A stretch of 64,000 nucleotides of DNA from Roseicella frigidaeris (lineage in GTDB: Bacteria > Pseudomonadota > Alphaproteobacteria > Acetobacterales > Acetobacteraceae). The notes beneath the pieces were generated by a model. That model searched no databases. It worked only from the letters and a program-made list of their open reading frames with translations, and was not told where the DNA came from. A program made the translations under genes and the position numbers. Positions 43,372-51,953 of the stretch are shown in pieces (the stretch's first letter is position 1; every line of letters starts with the position of its first letter). The stretch spans positions 172,154-236,153 of the forward strand of contig NZ_QLIX01000007.1 of NCBI RefSeq assembly GCF_003258945.1, given 5' to 3'.

Positions 43372-43399
43372 GGCCGTTGCTGGTGAACCAGCAACGGCC
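43372..43399. terminator. 28-bp perfect palindrome after the dienelactone hydrolase gene
   Basis: GGCCGTTGCTGGT-GA-ACCAGCAACGGCC, 13-base arms with a 2-base centre (as RNA a 12-bp stem with a TGAA loop). It begins 8 bases after the stop codon. No T tract, so termination is likely rather than proven. The central TTGCTGGT..ACCAGCAA is nearly the same as the operator candidate at 3095-3112. Confidence 0.6.
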
Positions 43400-43601
43400 C
43401 CCATGGGCAGTCCCCTTGGCGCCGGGCGCAACCCTCCGGTTTGCCGGGGCCTTCGCCGCGTCGCGCCGCCGGGCGCTCGGCATGCAGGAAGCGTTCATGC
43501 CGTCGGTACGAGGCGCCGCGGGAGAGCCGGGCCGCCTCTCGGAAACCGGCGCGCCAGGCTGACGTTGCAGCCCCGTTCCGGACGGGTACGGGAGACGAGC
43601 C

Positions 43602-43757
43602 ATGGGTTCGACGCTGCTGCTGATCATCCTGATCCTGCTGCTGCTGGGGGCACTGCCGACCTGGCCCTACAGCCGGGGCTGGGGCTATTTCCCCTCGGGC
43701 ACGCTGGGGCTGATCGTGGTGGTCCTCATCATCCTGGCGCTGATGGGCCGGATCTGA
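43602..43757 (+). CDS. DUF3309-family small membrane protein
   Basis: A 51-residue two-segment hydrophobic protein: MGSTLLLIILILLLLGALPTWPYSR, then WGYFPSGTLGLIVVVLIILALMGRI. This matches the DUF3309 pattern with the central PtWpYSr.WGY motif. Too short for ordinary gene calling. Function unknown; membrane-inserted. Confidence 0.85.
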   Translation: MGSTLLLIILILLLLGALPTWPYSRGWGYFPSGTLGLIVVVLIILALMGRI

Positions 43758-43884
43758 CCTCGCGCGTCCGACGAGCATCGTCGCCTGACACGGTGAGACC
43801 GCCTGACCGGGACCTGCTCTGACAACGTGGCCGGCACGGGGCTCGCCACCTCCGGGTCCCAGGTCCGAGGGGAACAGGGGGAGC

Positions 43885-44715
43885 ATGAGCATGGTCGATG
43901 GGCTGCAGGAGCGCCGGCTCCGCATCGGGGGGCATGACCGGCAGATCGCCGGCTTCGCCGATGACAGCTTCTTCCAGCATGCCGAGGGTCACGCGGCCGG
44001 CATGGCCGAGCTCGCAGCCGTCGCCGCCGCAGTGCTGCCGCCGGACGGCGTCGTGCTCGATGTCGGGGCCAATATCGGCCTCTCGGCGCTCGCCCTGGCG
44101 CCCTTGCTGCCGCAGGGGCGCCTCCTCGCGGTGGAGCCCTCGCCGCGCTCGGCGGCGGCGTTGCGGCGCAGCCTTGCCCTGAACGGGCTCGAGAGCCGCG
44201 TCACGGTGGCGGAGATGGCTCTCGGCGCCGCCCCGGGCGAGGCCGAATTCCACGATGCCGGCCATTCCGCCGGGGCGCATCTGCTGGCGCCGGACACCCT
44301 CGGGGGCGCGACGCTGCCGAAGCGCCGGGTCCGCATCCATACGGTCGATGCGCTGGCCGCCGAGCAGGGCCTCGACCGGCTCGACTTCATGAAGATCGAT
44401 GTCGAAGGCTTCGAGACCGAGGTGCTGGATGGGGCGCAGGCCACGCTGGCGCGCTTCCATCCCCTGGTCTTCGTCGAGTTCAATGCCTGGACCCTGCAGT
44501 GCAACCGCAACGCCAATCCGCGGGCGGTGCTGGAGGACTGGCTGGCCCGCTTCCCGGTGGCGCATGTGCTGCGCGGCGCCGAGCCGCCGTTGCGGATCGG
44601 GCCCGACACGCTGCTCGCGGTGCTGCACGACCACCTGGTGCTGCGCGGCTGCGCCGATGAGCTCGTGCTCGGCTTCGATGCCGGCTGGGTGGAGCGCTGG
44701 CGGCCGGCCGGCTGA
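43885..44715 (+). CDS. FkbM-family SAM-dependent methyltransferase
   Basis: A 276-residue class I methyltransferase of the FkbM type. SAM-binding motif VLDVGANIGLSALALAPLLPQG at about residues 56-78, then VEPSPRSAAALRRSL, and the family-typical KIDVEGFETEVLDGA. FkbM members methylate sugar hydroxyls of polysaccharides, glycolipids or metabolites; substrate not visible. It converges on the AAA ATPase gene; no glycan genes are adjacent. Confidence 0.87.
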   Translation: MSMVDGLQERRLRIGGHDRQIAGFADDSFFQHAEGHAAGMAELAAVAAAVLPPDGVVLDVGANIGLSALALAPLLPQGRLLAVEPSPRSAAALRRSLALNGLESRVTVAEMALGAAPGEAEFHDAGHSAGAHLLAPDTLGGATLPKRRVRIHTVDALAAEQGLDRLDFMKIDVEGFETEVLDGAQATLARFHPLVFVEFNAWTLQCNRNANPRAVLEDWLARFPVAHVLRGAEPPLRIGPDTLLAVLHDHLVLRGCADELVLGFDAGWVERWRPAG

Positions 44716-44753
44716 GCCCAAGCCCCCGGCCCGGGCCCCGGCCCGAGCCGACG

Positions 44754-46265
44754 TCAATGCGCGGCCTGCAGCGCCTCCTCGGCCGCGATGCCCAGGCATT
44801 CCTCGATCTGCGCCCGCAGCCGGCGGAGGTTGCGGTGCTGCGCGAAGCTCCGCTTCAGCGCCTGCCGCGCCTCCAGCCCGAGCATCGGCAATTCCGGCGC
44901 CGAGCAGCCGATATCCGCCGCGATGCCCGCCAGCAGCCCGGCCATGGTGCCGTCGAAGGCCGAGGGCGGCGGCGGCTGCACATGATGGACGGACAGGCGG
45001 GAGAGCAGCGGCGCCGGGATGCCGCGCGTCTCGTTCGCCGCCATCACCCAGACCACGTGCCGCAGATCGGCCGTCGTGCGCAGGCACTCGTCGAACCAGG
45101 TGGCGGCGCTCTCCGACTCGATCATGGCGAGCAGCGTGTCATGCGCCCGGCCATTGCTGTCGCGCTGGCCCCCGGCCTTCTCGACCTCGTCGAGGAAGAG
45201 CACCGGGTTCGGGGCATGCAGCCGGGCCAGTTCGGCGACCGGCCAGGCCGGGGTCGCCGCCGACCAGCCGCGCGCGGTGCCCTGCAGGCAGCGGTTGTCC
45301 GTCGCGCCGCCGAGATTGAGGCTGGCGAAGGGCAGGTCGAGAGCCTGGGCCAGCCGGCGGGCGAACCAGGTCTTGCCGATGCCGGGCGCACCGACCAGCA
45401 GGATCGGCCGGATCCGCGGCGAGGGGCGGCCGGCATGGGCGGCCAGCGCCAGGGTGCGGCGGATCTCCTGCAGCGGCGCGGCGAAGGCCGGCGCCTGCCC
45501 GGCCAGCGCCTCGATCCGCCGCCCGGCATCGCGCGGCACCTGGCGCAGCGGCATGGGCGCCGTCAGCGGCTGGTAGGAGAGCCATTCCACGCGGTCGTTC
45601 GGCGGCTCGAAGGGTTGCAGCACCCGCACCGCGTTCCGCACCGGCTTGGGCGGCGGGGGCGGCGGTTCCGCCGGGGCGGCGGGCGCCGGGGCGGTCGTCG
45701 GCAGGCCCAGCGCCTCGGCCAGGCGCCGCTGCAACGGCCGGCCACCCTCCGGCCCCTGAACATGGCGCAGCCAGAGATCGGCGGACAGGCGGCTGGCGAG
45801 CACGAAATGCCGCAGCCGCGCCGGGTTGGTCGCGGCGGCGCCGAGGCCGCGCGCCTCGGCATGCAGCCGGTGCTGCAAAGCCTCGACGCAGGCGAGCGCG
45901 CCGAGTCGGGCCAGCGGCCCGCCGCGCTCGGTCACGATCCGGGTCGCGGCGAGGACGAGATCGGAGCCCTGGGCGAAGCGGCCGGCGATGGCGCCGAAGC
46001 GGAGCGCAAATTCCAGCAGCCCGGCATCATCGCCCGATTGCAACGGCCCCTCGCCGATGCGGGAGGGAAAGAGCGGCGAGCGGAGATGGTCGAGCAGCGC
46101 CGTCTCGAGCGCCGCCAGCTCCTCCCGCTCGATGGCGAGCCAGAGCCAGAGCGGCGGCGTCCTGTCATCCCCGAACAGCAGCGCCGAGCCCAGCGGTGGC
46201 ATCTCGGCGCTCTGGCGATCATCGGATGCGGGCGCGACGTGACTATCGATTTGCGTATCGGGCAC
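44754..46265 (-). CDS. Lon-like AAA ATPase without a protease domain
   Basis: A 503-residue AAA+ protein. Residues 1-250 are a helical, poorly conserved N-domain with a Pro-rich linker (AEPPPPPPKPVR). The AAA module begins at Walker A GAPGIGKT (292-299), continues PFASLNLGGATDNRCLQG (Lon pore-region pattern), Walker B VLFLDEVEK with Asp359/Glu360, and MAANETRGIPAPLLSRL (sensor 1). These resemble Lon, but no Ser-Lys protease domain follows. GTG 46265 is the start; no clear site precedes it. Perhaps an unfoldase or remodeller; partners are not seen. Confidence 0.75.
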   Translation of the reverse strand: MPDTQIDSHVAPASDDRQSAEMPPLGSALLFGDDRTPPLWLWLAIEREELAALETALLDHLRSPLFPSRIGEGPLQSGDDAGLLEFALRFGAIAGRFAQGSDLVLAATRIVTERGGPLARLGALACVEALQHRLHAEARGLGAAATNPARLRHFVLASRLSADLWLRHVQGPEGGRPLQRRLAEALGLPTTAPAPAAPAEPPPPPPKPVRNAVRVLQPFEPPNDRVEWLSYQPLTAPMPLRQVPRDAGRRIEALAGQAPAFAAPLQEIRRTLALAAHAGRPSPRIRPILLVGAPGIGKTWFARRLAQALDLPFASLNLGGATDNRCLQGTARGWSAATPAWPVAELARLHAPNPVLFLDEVEKAGGQRDSNGRAHDTLLAMIESESAATWFDECLRTTADLRHVVWVMAANETRGIPAPLLSRLSVHHVQPPPPSAFDGTMAGLLAGIAADIGCSAPELPMLGLEARQALKRSFAQHRNLRRLRAQIEECLGIAAEEALQAAH

Positions 46266-46338
46266 GGGCGAGGCGCGCTCCCCAAATTCACGATATTGAG
46301 AGACTAGAGAACATGCTCATCATGTGTTTGTGAATACA

Positions 46339-46350
46339 ATTCTACAGAAT
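46339..46350. promoter_or_regulatory. 12-bp inverted repeat in an AT-rich upstream region
   Basis: ATTCT-AC-AGAAT lies in the 150-bp gap (46266-46414) upstream of the Lon-like ATPase gene. The whole gap from about 46285 to 46380 is markedly richer in A+T than any neighbouring sequence. It probably holds the ATPase promoter, but no -35/-10 pair stands out. The operator call is tentative. Confidence 0.35.
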
Positions 46351-46414
46351 GAATGTGGAATGACTAGGGCAGTTACAATGCCTCGCGGCCTGCCCGGATC
46401 CGGGCGGCATCGCC

Positions 46415-47392
46415 TCAACGAATGGCCAGCGCATTCCCGGGCGAGCCGATGCCGCCGCGCAGATGCAGCGGCGCCGCCGTGAAGAAGCTCGACCAGCGGC
46501 CGGTCGCGGCGCTGTCCGCCGCCAGGCTCTCGAAATCGAAGAACTCGCCGATCACCAGGCCGAGCCGGGCGATCGCCCAATGCAGCGTCGGCTTCCAGGG
46601 AAAATAAGGCCAAGTCTCCACCGTCGGGTTGTCGGCGCAGGTGGCGGCCACGCCCTGGTCCCAGAGGAAGCGCCACATATCCTCGCCCCCCGAAAGGCCG
46701 CTGTAATCCTGGCCCTTGTTGGTGCCGCGGATCAAGTGGTCGCGGGCATCGACGTCCGGCGCGGCGCGGAACGCCGCCAGCCAGCCGGTGCGGACCAGCA
46801 GGATATCCCCCGGCCGCAGCGCCACGCCCTGGGCGGCGAGGCAGCCGGCCAGTTCCTCGGCCGAGGCCCGGCGGCCGCCGAGCGACCCCCAGTCCCGTCC
46901 CGTCGCGGCGAAATGCCGCGCCAGATCGGCCAGCACCGCCCGGCCGGCGATGCCGTGGCGGAGCGCCTTGTCGATGCCGTTGCGGCTTTCCGCCCCATGC
47001 ACCACGGCGCTGACCGGAGCGTGGTTGTAGAAGCCATGATAGGGATCGGCGAAATGCGACAGCCCGTCCCATTGCGTGCTGCCCTGCAGCCAGAAGCTGT
47101 CGAGCCGGTCGTCGCGGATCAGCCGCCCAGGCTGCTCGTCGGCGATCAGCGTCGGCTGAGGCGCGGTCCGGCGGCGATGGCTGCCCTGGGTGGTGGCACC
47201 GAAGGGCTCATCCAGCGGCAGGTTCAGGTTGAAGCGCCGGCCCTCGCGGATCTCGGCGGCGGCGGCGGCCACCGTCGCATCGGTGATGCGGTTCAGCGTG
47301 CCGATCTCGTCCCCCGGCCCCCAGACGCCCCAGGCGAGAGGCAGGCCGGATCCGTCATCGGGACGCGGCAATTCGTCATAGCGCGGGGGCAT
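46415..47392 (-). CDS. Cyclase-family hydrolase (putative cyclase/isatin hydrolase-like)
   Basis: A 325-residue member of the cyclase family (PF04199), which hydrolyses amides or lactones such as N-formylkynurenine or isatin. The metal-binding core reads FWLQGSTQWDGLSHFADP. The family's usual HxGTHxDxPxH pattern appears changed to Q-W-D-x-x-x-H, as in the larger isatin-hydrolase-type members. GIAGRAVLADLARHF follows. ATG 47392 or 47404 are possible. It is divergent from a TctC gene (63 bp), suggesting the binding protein captures its substrate; inference. Confidence 0.82.
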   Translation of the reverse strand: MPPRYDELPRPDDGSGLPLAWGVWGPGDEIGTLNRITDATVAAAAAEIREGRRFNLNLPLDEPFGATTQGSHRRRTAPQPTLIADEQPGRLIRDDRLDSFWLQGSTQWDGLSHFADPYHGFYNHAPVSAVVHGAESRNGIDKALRHGIAGRAVLADLARHFAATGRDWGSLGGRRASAEELAGCLAAQGVALRPGDILLVRTGWLAAFRAAPDVDARDHLIRGTNKGQDYSGLSGGEDMWRFLWDQGVAATCADNPTVETWPYFPWKPTLHWAIARLGLVIGEFFDFESLAADSAATGRWSSFFTAAPLHLRGGIGSPGNALAIR

Positions 47393-47454
47393 GTCTGGCC
47401 TCATATCGCCGGCGTGTGATGGCGGGATCGTGCCGCCATCAGGGGAACGCCACA

Positions 47455-48420
47455 ATGCATGCAACACGCCGCGGCCTGCTCTGGGGCGCCGCTGCCTCGC
47501 TCCTTGCCCTGCCCGCCCGGGCCGAGGATTGGCCGAATCGGCCGATTCGCCTGGTGGTGCCCTTCGCCGCCGGCGGCGCCGCCGACAGCGCGGCACGGGC
47601 CATCACCCCGGCCATGGGGCAACGCCTCGGCCAGAGCATCGTGGTTGAGAACCGCACCGGCGCCAGCGGCAGCGTCGGCGGCGCCGCGGTGGCCCAGGCG
47701 GCGCCGGATGGCTACACCCTGCTCTGGGATGCCTCCTCGCATCTGGTGAACCCGGCGCTGATGAAGGGCCTGCCCTTCGACTATGCCCGCTTCACCTCGG
47801 TCTCCCTGGTCGTCACCTTCCCCGGCGTGCTGGCGGTGAAGCAGGATTTCCCGGCCCGCAGCGTCGCGGAGTTCGTCGCCCTGGCGAAGGCGAAGCCCGG
47901 CACGATCAGCGTCGGCACCCAAGGCAACGCGACCGCCGGGCATATCGGGCTGCTGCAATTCTGCCGCCGCGCCGGCATCGAGGTGATCCACGCCCCCTAT
48001 CGTGGCGGGGCGGAGGCGGCGCGCGACCTGGCCGCCGGCTCGATCGACGCCGTCTTCATCACCACGGTCAGCGCCGGGCCCATCGTCGACAGCGGTCGCG
48101 CCCGCTTCCTCGCGGCGACGACGCTGGCCCGCATCCCGAGCCGCCCCGATGTCCCGACCCTGGCCGAGAGCGGCTATCCCGGCTTCGATTCCAACGAATG
48201 GGCGGCGCTGTTCGGGCCGTACGACCTGCCGCCGCCGATCACGGCCAGGCTGCACCAGGCGCTGGCCGCGGCCCTCGCCGAGGAGGGCGTGAAGCAGCGC
48301 CTGGCGCAGATCGGCGCCGTGCCGGTGGGCAGCGCACCGGCTGAGTTCGCGCGCTTCGTCCGCGAGGGCCGCGAGCAGATGGCGACGCTGGTCCGCGAGG
48401 CCGGCATCCGGCTGGACTGA
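47455..48420 (+). CDS. TctC/Bug-type periplasmic binding protein (third copy)
   Basis: A 321-residue secreted protein: signal RRGLLWGAAASLLALPARAE, then IRLVVPFAAGGAADSAARAI, IVVENRTGASGSVGG and APYRGGAEAARDLAAGSIDAVF. Clearly the Bug family, but more distant from the two copies in the first cluster, so its ligand is likely different. The neighbouring cyclase gene and the EamA permease gene (4 bp downstream) make a small uptake/metabolism unit. No TctA/B. Confidence 0.9.
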   Translation: MHATRRGLLWGAAASLLALPARAEDWPNRPIRLVVPFAAGGAADSAARAITPAMGQRLGQSIVVENRTGASGSVGGAAVAQAAPDGYTLLWDASSHLVNPALMKGLPFDYARFTSVSLVVTFPGVLAVKQDFPARSVAEFVALAKAKPGTISVGTQGNATAGHIGLLQFCRRAGIEVIHAPYRGGAEAARDLAAGSIDAVFITTVSAGPIVDSGRARFLAATTLARIPSRPDVPTLAESGYPGFDSNEWAALFGPYDLPPPITARLHQALAAALAEEGVKQRLAQIGAVPVGSAPAEFARFVREGREQMATLVREAGIRLD

Positions 48421-48424
48421 CCCC

Positions 48425-49300
48425 ATGCCCTTCGACAGCGGCCCGGCGCCGCGCGGCCAGGCCGCCGGCATCCTGCTGATGCTCGCGGCGGTGCTGCTCT
48501 TCTCGCTCAACGACGTGCTCGGCAAATGGCTGGTCGCCAGCTATGCGGTCGGGCAGGTGTTGGTGCTACGCAGCCTCGCCGCGCTCGCCGCCCTCTCGCC
48601 GCTCGCCTGGCGCCGGCTGCGGGCGGCGCGCTTCCGGGCGGAGCGGCCGGGGCTGCAAGCCCTGCGCGTCGCCCTCGGCGCCGGCGAGGCAAGCTGCTTC
48701 TACTGGTCGGTCGGCCATATGCCGCTCGCCGATGCCATGACCTACTGGATGGCGGCGCCGGTCATGGTGGCGGGGCTGTCGGCGCTGCTGCTCGGCGAGC
48801 GGGTGGATGCGCGGCGCGGCGCCCTGGTGCTGCTCGGCTTCGCCGGCGTCGCCATCGCGCTCGGCGCGGATTTCACCGGGCCGCTGCTGCCCTCCCTGGT
48901 CGCGCTCGGCGGCGCGCTGCTCTATGCGCTCTTCCTGCTTTGCAGCCGGCAATTGCGGGCGACGCCGGACGTGCTGCTCGCCACCTTCCAGATGCTCGGC
49001 GGGCTCGCCCTCGGCCTGGCGCTGCTCGGCGCCGGCGGCTGGCGCACGCCCGATGCGACGGACCTCGCCCTGCTGCTGCTGCTCGGCTTGGCGGCGACGC
49101 TCGGCCATGTCGGCGTGACCCGGGCGCTGAAGCTGGCGCCGGCCTCGGTGGTGGTGCCCTACCAGTACAGCTTCCTGCTCTGGGCGGCGCTCTTCGGCTG
49201 GCTGGTCTGGGGCGACCTGCCGGGCCTGGAGATGCTGGCCGGCGCCGCGCTCATCGTCGGCGCGGGGCTTCTGCTCTACCGCGAGCAGTGGCGCGGCTGA
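48425..49300 (+). CDS. EamA/DMT-family transporter
   Basis: A 291-residue, ten-helix drug/metabolite transporter with two EamA repeats. Repeat 1 includes ILLMLAAVLLFSLNDVLGKW and YWMAAPVMVAGLSALLLGERVDARR; repeat 2 ends VVVPYQYSFLLWAALFGWLVWGDLPGLEML. Exports or imports small molecules; substrate unknown. It starts 4 bp after the TctC gene and is co-transcribed with it. A bidirectional hairpin follows. Confidence 0.88.
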   Translation: MPFDSGPAPRGQAAGILLMLAAVLLFSLNDVLGKWLVASYAVGQVLVLRSLAALAALSPLAWRRLRAARFRAERPGLQALRVALGAGEASCFYWSVGHMPLADAMTYWMAAPVMVAGLSALLLGERVDARRGALVLLGFAGVAIALGADFTGPLLPSLVALGGALLYALFLLCSRQLRATPDVLLATFQMLGGLALGLALLGAGGWRTPDATDLALLLLLGLAATLGHVGVTRALKLAPASVVVPYQYSFLLWAALFGWLVWGDLPGLEMLAGAALIVGAGLLLYREQWRG

Positions 49301-49329
49301 GGCCGGCCGCCGCGCCGGCCCCGCATGCA

Positions 49330-49363
49330 GAACGGGACGGCAGGTTGCCCTGCCGCCCCGTTC
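49330..49363. terminator. Bidirectional terminator hairpin between EamA gene and rplQ
   Basis: GAACGGGACGGCAGG (49330-49344) pairs with CCTGCCGCCCCGTTC (49349-49363) at 14 of 15 positions, loop TTGC. It sits in the 95-bp convergent gap and can end both the EamA transcript and the long ribosomal transcript ending at rplQ. No strong T tract. Confidence 0.75.
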
Positions 49364-49395
49364 CGCTCATCCATGCTCCGCAGCGGAGCCGGGGA

Positions 49396-49821
49396 TCAGG
49401 CTGCCGCCTGCTCCTCCTCCGCCACCTCGGGCTTCGGGCCGCTATCCTGGCCCTTCGCCGCGACGTCGCGGTCCACCAGCTCGATCACCGCCATGGTCGC
49501 GGCATCGCCATAGCGCATGCCGGCCTTCAGCACCCGGGTATAGCCGCCGTTGCGGACCTTGTAGCGCTCGGCGATGGTGGTGAAGAGCTTGTCCACCACC
49601 TTCTCGTCCATGATCTGGGCGTAGGCCTGGCGCCGCGCATGCAGGCCGCCGCGCTTGCCGAGGGTGATGATGCGCTCCACATAGGGGCGCAGCTCCTTCG
49701 CCTTCGGCAAGGTGGTGGTGATCTGCTCGTGCTTCAGCAGGCTGGTCGCCATGTTGCGGAACATGGCGATCCGGTGGGCGGAGGTGACGCCGAGCTTCCG
49801 GCCGGCAAGTCCGTGACGCAT
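49396..49821 (-). CDS. rplQ: 50S ribosomal protein L17
   Basis: A 141-residue L17 ([34 protein letters not shown], then [21 protein letters not shown]). The C-terminus has the alphaproteobacterial extension ending [11 protein letters not shown]. It is the last gene of the S10-spc-alpha cluster, 76 bp after rpoA; a small hairpin GGCGCC-GGAA-GGCGCC lies at 49875-49890 in that gap. Structural part of the exit region of the large subunit. Confidence 0.97.
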   Translation of the reverse strand: MRHGLAGRKLGVTSAHRIAMFRNMATSLLKHEQITTTLPKAKELRPYVERIITLGKRGGLHARRQAYAQIMDEKVVDKLFTTIAERYKVRNGGYTRVLKAGMRYGDAATMAVIELVDRDVAAKGQDSGPKPEVAEEEQAAA

Positions 49822-49897
49822 TTTTCCCAGTTCCCAGGTTGCCGGCGGAGCGGCTCACTCATCGAACATATCGTGGCGCCGGAAGGCGCCGTTCCTC

Positions 49898-50920
49898 TCA
49901 GAACGGCTCTTCCAGCTTCTTGGCCAAGTCCTCGATATTCTCCGGCGGCCAGCCCGTGACGGTCATCCCGAGGCCGAGCCCCATGGAGGCGAGGACCTCC
50001 TTGATCTCGTTCAGCGACTTGCGGCCGAAATTCGGCGTGCGGAGCATCTCCTGCTCCGTCTTCTGCACCAGGTCGCCGATGTAGACGATGTTGTCGTTCT
50101 TCAGGCAGTTCGCCGAGCGGACCGACAATTCGAGCTCATCGACCTTGCGGAGCAGGTTGCGGTTGAAGGGCAGGTCGTCCCGCTCCTCCTCCACCTTGCG
50201 CTCGCGCGGCTCGTCGAAGTTGATGAAGAGCTGCAGCTGGTCCTGCAGGATGCGGGCGGCGAGCGCCACCGCATCCTCGGGCGCCACCGTGCCGTCCGTC
50301 TCGACGTTCAGGACGAGCTTGTCGTAGTCGGTCACCTGGCCGACGCGGGTCGGCTCGACGCGATAGGCGACGCGGCGCACCGGCGAGTAGATCGCATCGA
50401 CCGGGATCAGGCCGATCGGCGCATCCTCGGGCCGGTTCTGCGAGGCCGGGACATAGCCCTTGCCGGTGTTGACCGTCAGCTCCATCGACAGCTTGGCACC
50501 GTCGTCGAGCGTGCAGATCACCAGGTCGGGGTTGGCGACCTCGATATCGCCCGTCGTCTGGATCTGGCCGGCCGTCACCTCGCCCGGGCCGGTCGCGTTG
50601 AGCTGGAGCCGCTTCGGCCCCTCGCCCTGCATCCGGATGGCAAGCTGCTTCACGTTGAGGACGAGGTCGGTAACGTCCTCGCGCACGCCCTGGATGCTGC
50701 TGAACTCATGCAGCACGCCGTCGATGCGGATGGCGGTCACGGCCGCACCCTGCAGCGAGGACAGCAGCACGCGGCGCAGCGCATTGCCCAGCGTCATGCC
50801 GAAGCCGCGCTCCAGCGGCTCGGCCACGATGGTCGCGACGCGCTCCGGATCCGCCCCGGCATCGACCTCGAGCTTCTCCGGACGAATCAGCGACCGCCAA
50901 TTCCTCTCGATCACCTGCAT
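49898..50920 (-). CDS. rpoA: RNA polymerase alpha subunit
   Basis: A 340-residue alpha subunit. N-terminal dimerisation domain [41 protein letters not shown]-terminal domain with [51 protein letters not shown] for UP elements and activators. Length typical. ATG 50920; 34 bp after rpsK. Scaffolds core polymerase assembly. Confidence 0.98.
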   Translation of the reverse strand: MQVIERNWRSLIRPEKLEVDAGADPERVATIVAEPLERGFGMTLGNALRRVLLSSLQGAAVTAIRIDGVLHEFSSIQGVREDVTDLVLNVKQLAIRMQGEGPKRLQLNATGPGEVTAGQIQTTGDIEVANPDLVICTLDDGAKLSMELTVNTGKGYVPASQNRPEDAPIGLIPVDAIYSPVRRVAYRVEPTRVGQVTDYDKLVLNVETDGTVAPEDAVALAARILQDQLQLFINFDEPRERKVEEERDDLPFNRNLLRKVDELELSVRSANCLKNDNIVYIGDLVQKTEQEMLRTPNFGRKSLNEIKEVLASMGLGLGMTVTGWPPENIEDLAKKLEEPF

Positions 50921-50954
50921 CTCCTTGCGGCCCCCTTCCCGGTTCCGCGCCGCC

Positions 50955-51356
50955 TCAAACCCGGCGACGCTTGCGGGGACGGCAGCCGTTGTGCGGGATC
51001 GGCGTCACGTCGCGGATCGCGGTGACATAGAAGCCGACCGCCTGCAGCGCCCGCAGCGCCGACTCGCGCCCCGAGCCCGGCCCGCTGACCATGATCTCGA
51101 GCTGCTCCATGCCGTGCTCGCGCGCCTTACGGCCCGCATCCTCGGCGGCCACCTGCGCCGCATAGGGCGTGGACTTCCGGCTGCCCTTGAAGCCCTGGCT
51201 GCCCGAGGACGACCAGGCGATCGCGTTGCCCTGGGCGTCCGTGATCGTCACGATGGTGTTGTTGAAGGAGGCCAGCACATGCGCCACGCCGGTGGCGATG
51301 TTCTTGCGCTCCTTCTTGCGCGGCGCGCGGGAGCCGCCGCGGGGTTCGCGAGCCAT
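50955..51356 (-). CDS. rpsK: 30S ribosomal protein S11
   Basis: A 133-residue S11: [46 protein letters not shown] and the C-terminal [18 protein letters not shown]. One base separates it from the rpsM stop. Binds 16S rRNA in the platform, next to the mRNA exit. Confidence 0.97.
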   Translation of the reverse strand: MAREPRGGSRAPRKKERKNIATGVAHVLASFNNTIVTITDAQGNAIAWSSSGSQGFKGSRKSTPYAAQVAAEDAGRKAREHGMEQLEIMVSGPGSGRESALRALQAVGFYVTAIRDVTPIPHNGCRPRKRRRV

Positions 51357-51357
51357 C

Positions 51358-51735
51358 TTACTTCGTCACCTTCTTCTTGCCGGCGATCGGCACGGCCTTG
51401 CCCTTGCGGGTGCGGGCATTGGTGTGGGTGCGCTGGCCGCGGACCGGCAGCCCCCTGCGGTGACGGAGGCCGCGATAGCAGGCCATGTCCATCAAGCGCT
51501 TGATGTTCATCGCCACTTCGCGACGCAGATCGCCTTCGACCCGGTATTCGCGGTCGATCAGCTCACGGATCTTGAGGATCTCCTCATCCGTCAGCTGGTT
51601 GACGCGGCGCTCCTCCGGGATGCCGAGGGCATGGCAAATGTCGAGCGCGTTCTTCGGCCCGATGCCGTAGATGTAGCGCAGCGAGATCGGCACGCGCTTG
51701 TTCGTGGGAATGTTGACACCGGCGATGCGCGCCAC
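51358..51735 (-). CDS. rpsM: 30S ribosomal protein S13
   Basis: A 125-residue S13: [28 protein letters not shown] and [28 protein letters not shown] 51735 is the start, preceded by AGGAG. It begins the alpha part of the cluster, and a strong promoter lies 150 bases upstream. S13 contacts the 50S subunit and tRNA. No rpmJ (L36) precedes it. Confidence 0.97.
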   Translation of the reverse strand: MARIAGVNIPTNKRVPISLRYIYGIGPKNALDICHALGIPEERRVNQLTDEEILKIRELIDREYRVEGDLRREVAMNIKRLMDMACYRGLRHRRGLPVRGQRTHTNARTRKGKAVPIAGKKKVTK

Positions 51736-51781
51736 TGCTCAGCTCCTGGAGCCTGTCGCTCCTGCTCGACACCGGCGGAGC

Positions 51782-51798
51782 GGGGCCACCCTGGCCCC
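51782..51798 (-). promoter_or_regulatory. Hairpin in the rpsM leader
   Basis: GGGGCCA-ccc-TGGCCCC gives a 7-bp stem in the leader between the promoter at 51894-51921 and the rpsM GTG. It is about 45 bases before the start codon. It could serve feedback control by S4, as in the alpha operon of other bacteria; that is inference, since the pseudoknot known in E. coli is not evident. Confidence 0.35.
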
Positions 51799-51893
51799 CG
51801 CGCCCGACCGGCGAGGTGATCTTCGTTGAACCGACGAACGGCTAAGCGCGGCCAGGGAGGTCCAAAGGCCACCCCTGCCCGCGGGAGGCGCGG

Positions 51894-51921
51894 ACTATAG
51901 CCACGCTCCCCTCCCCGTCAA
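51894..51921 (-). promoter_or_regulatory. Promoter for rpsM-rpsK-rpoA-rplQ
   Basis: Minus-strand TTGACG (51921-51916) and TATAGT (51899-51894) with a 16-base spacer, each 5 of 6 to the sigma-70 consensus. It is in the 218-bp gap after adk and gives a leader of about 150 bases. It is the best promoter match in the window. Confidence 0.75.
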
Positions 51922-51953
51922 CCCCAATCCGCCTGCCGGCGGCGGGGCGCCGA

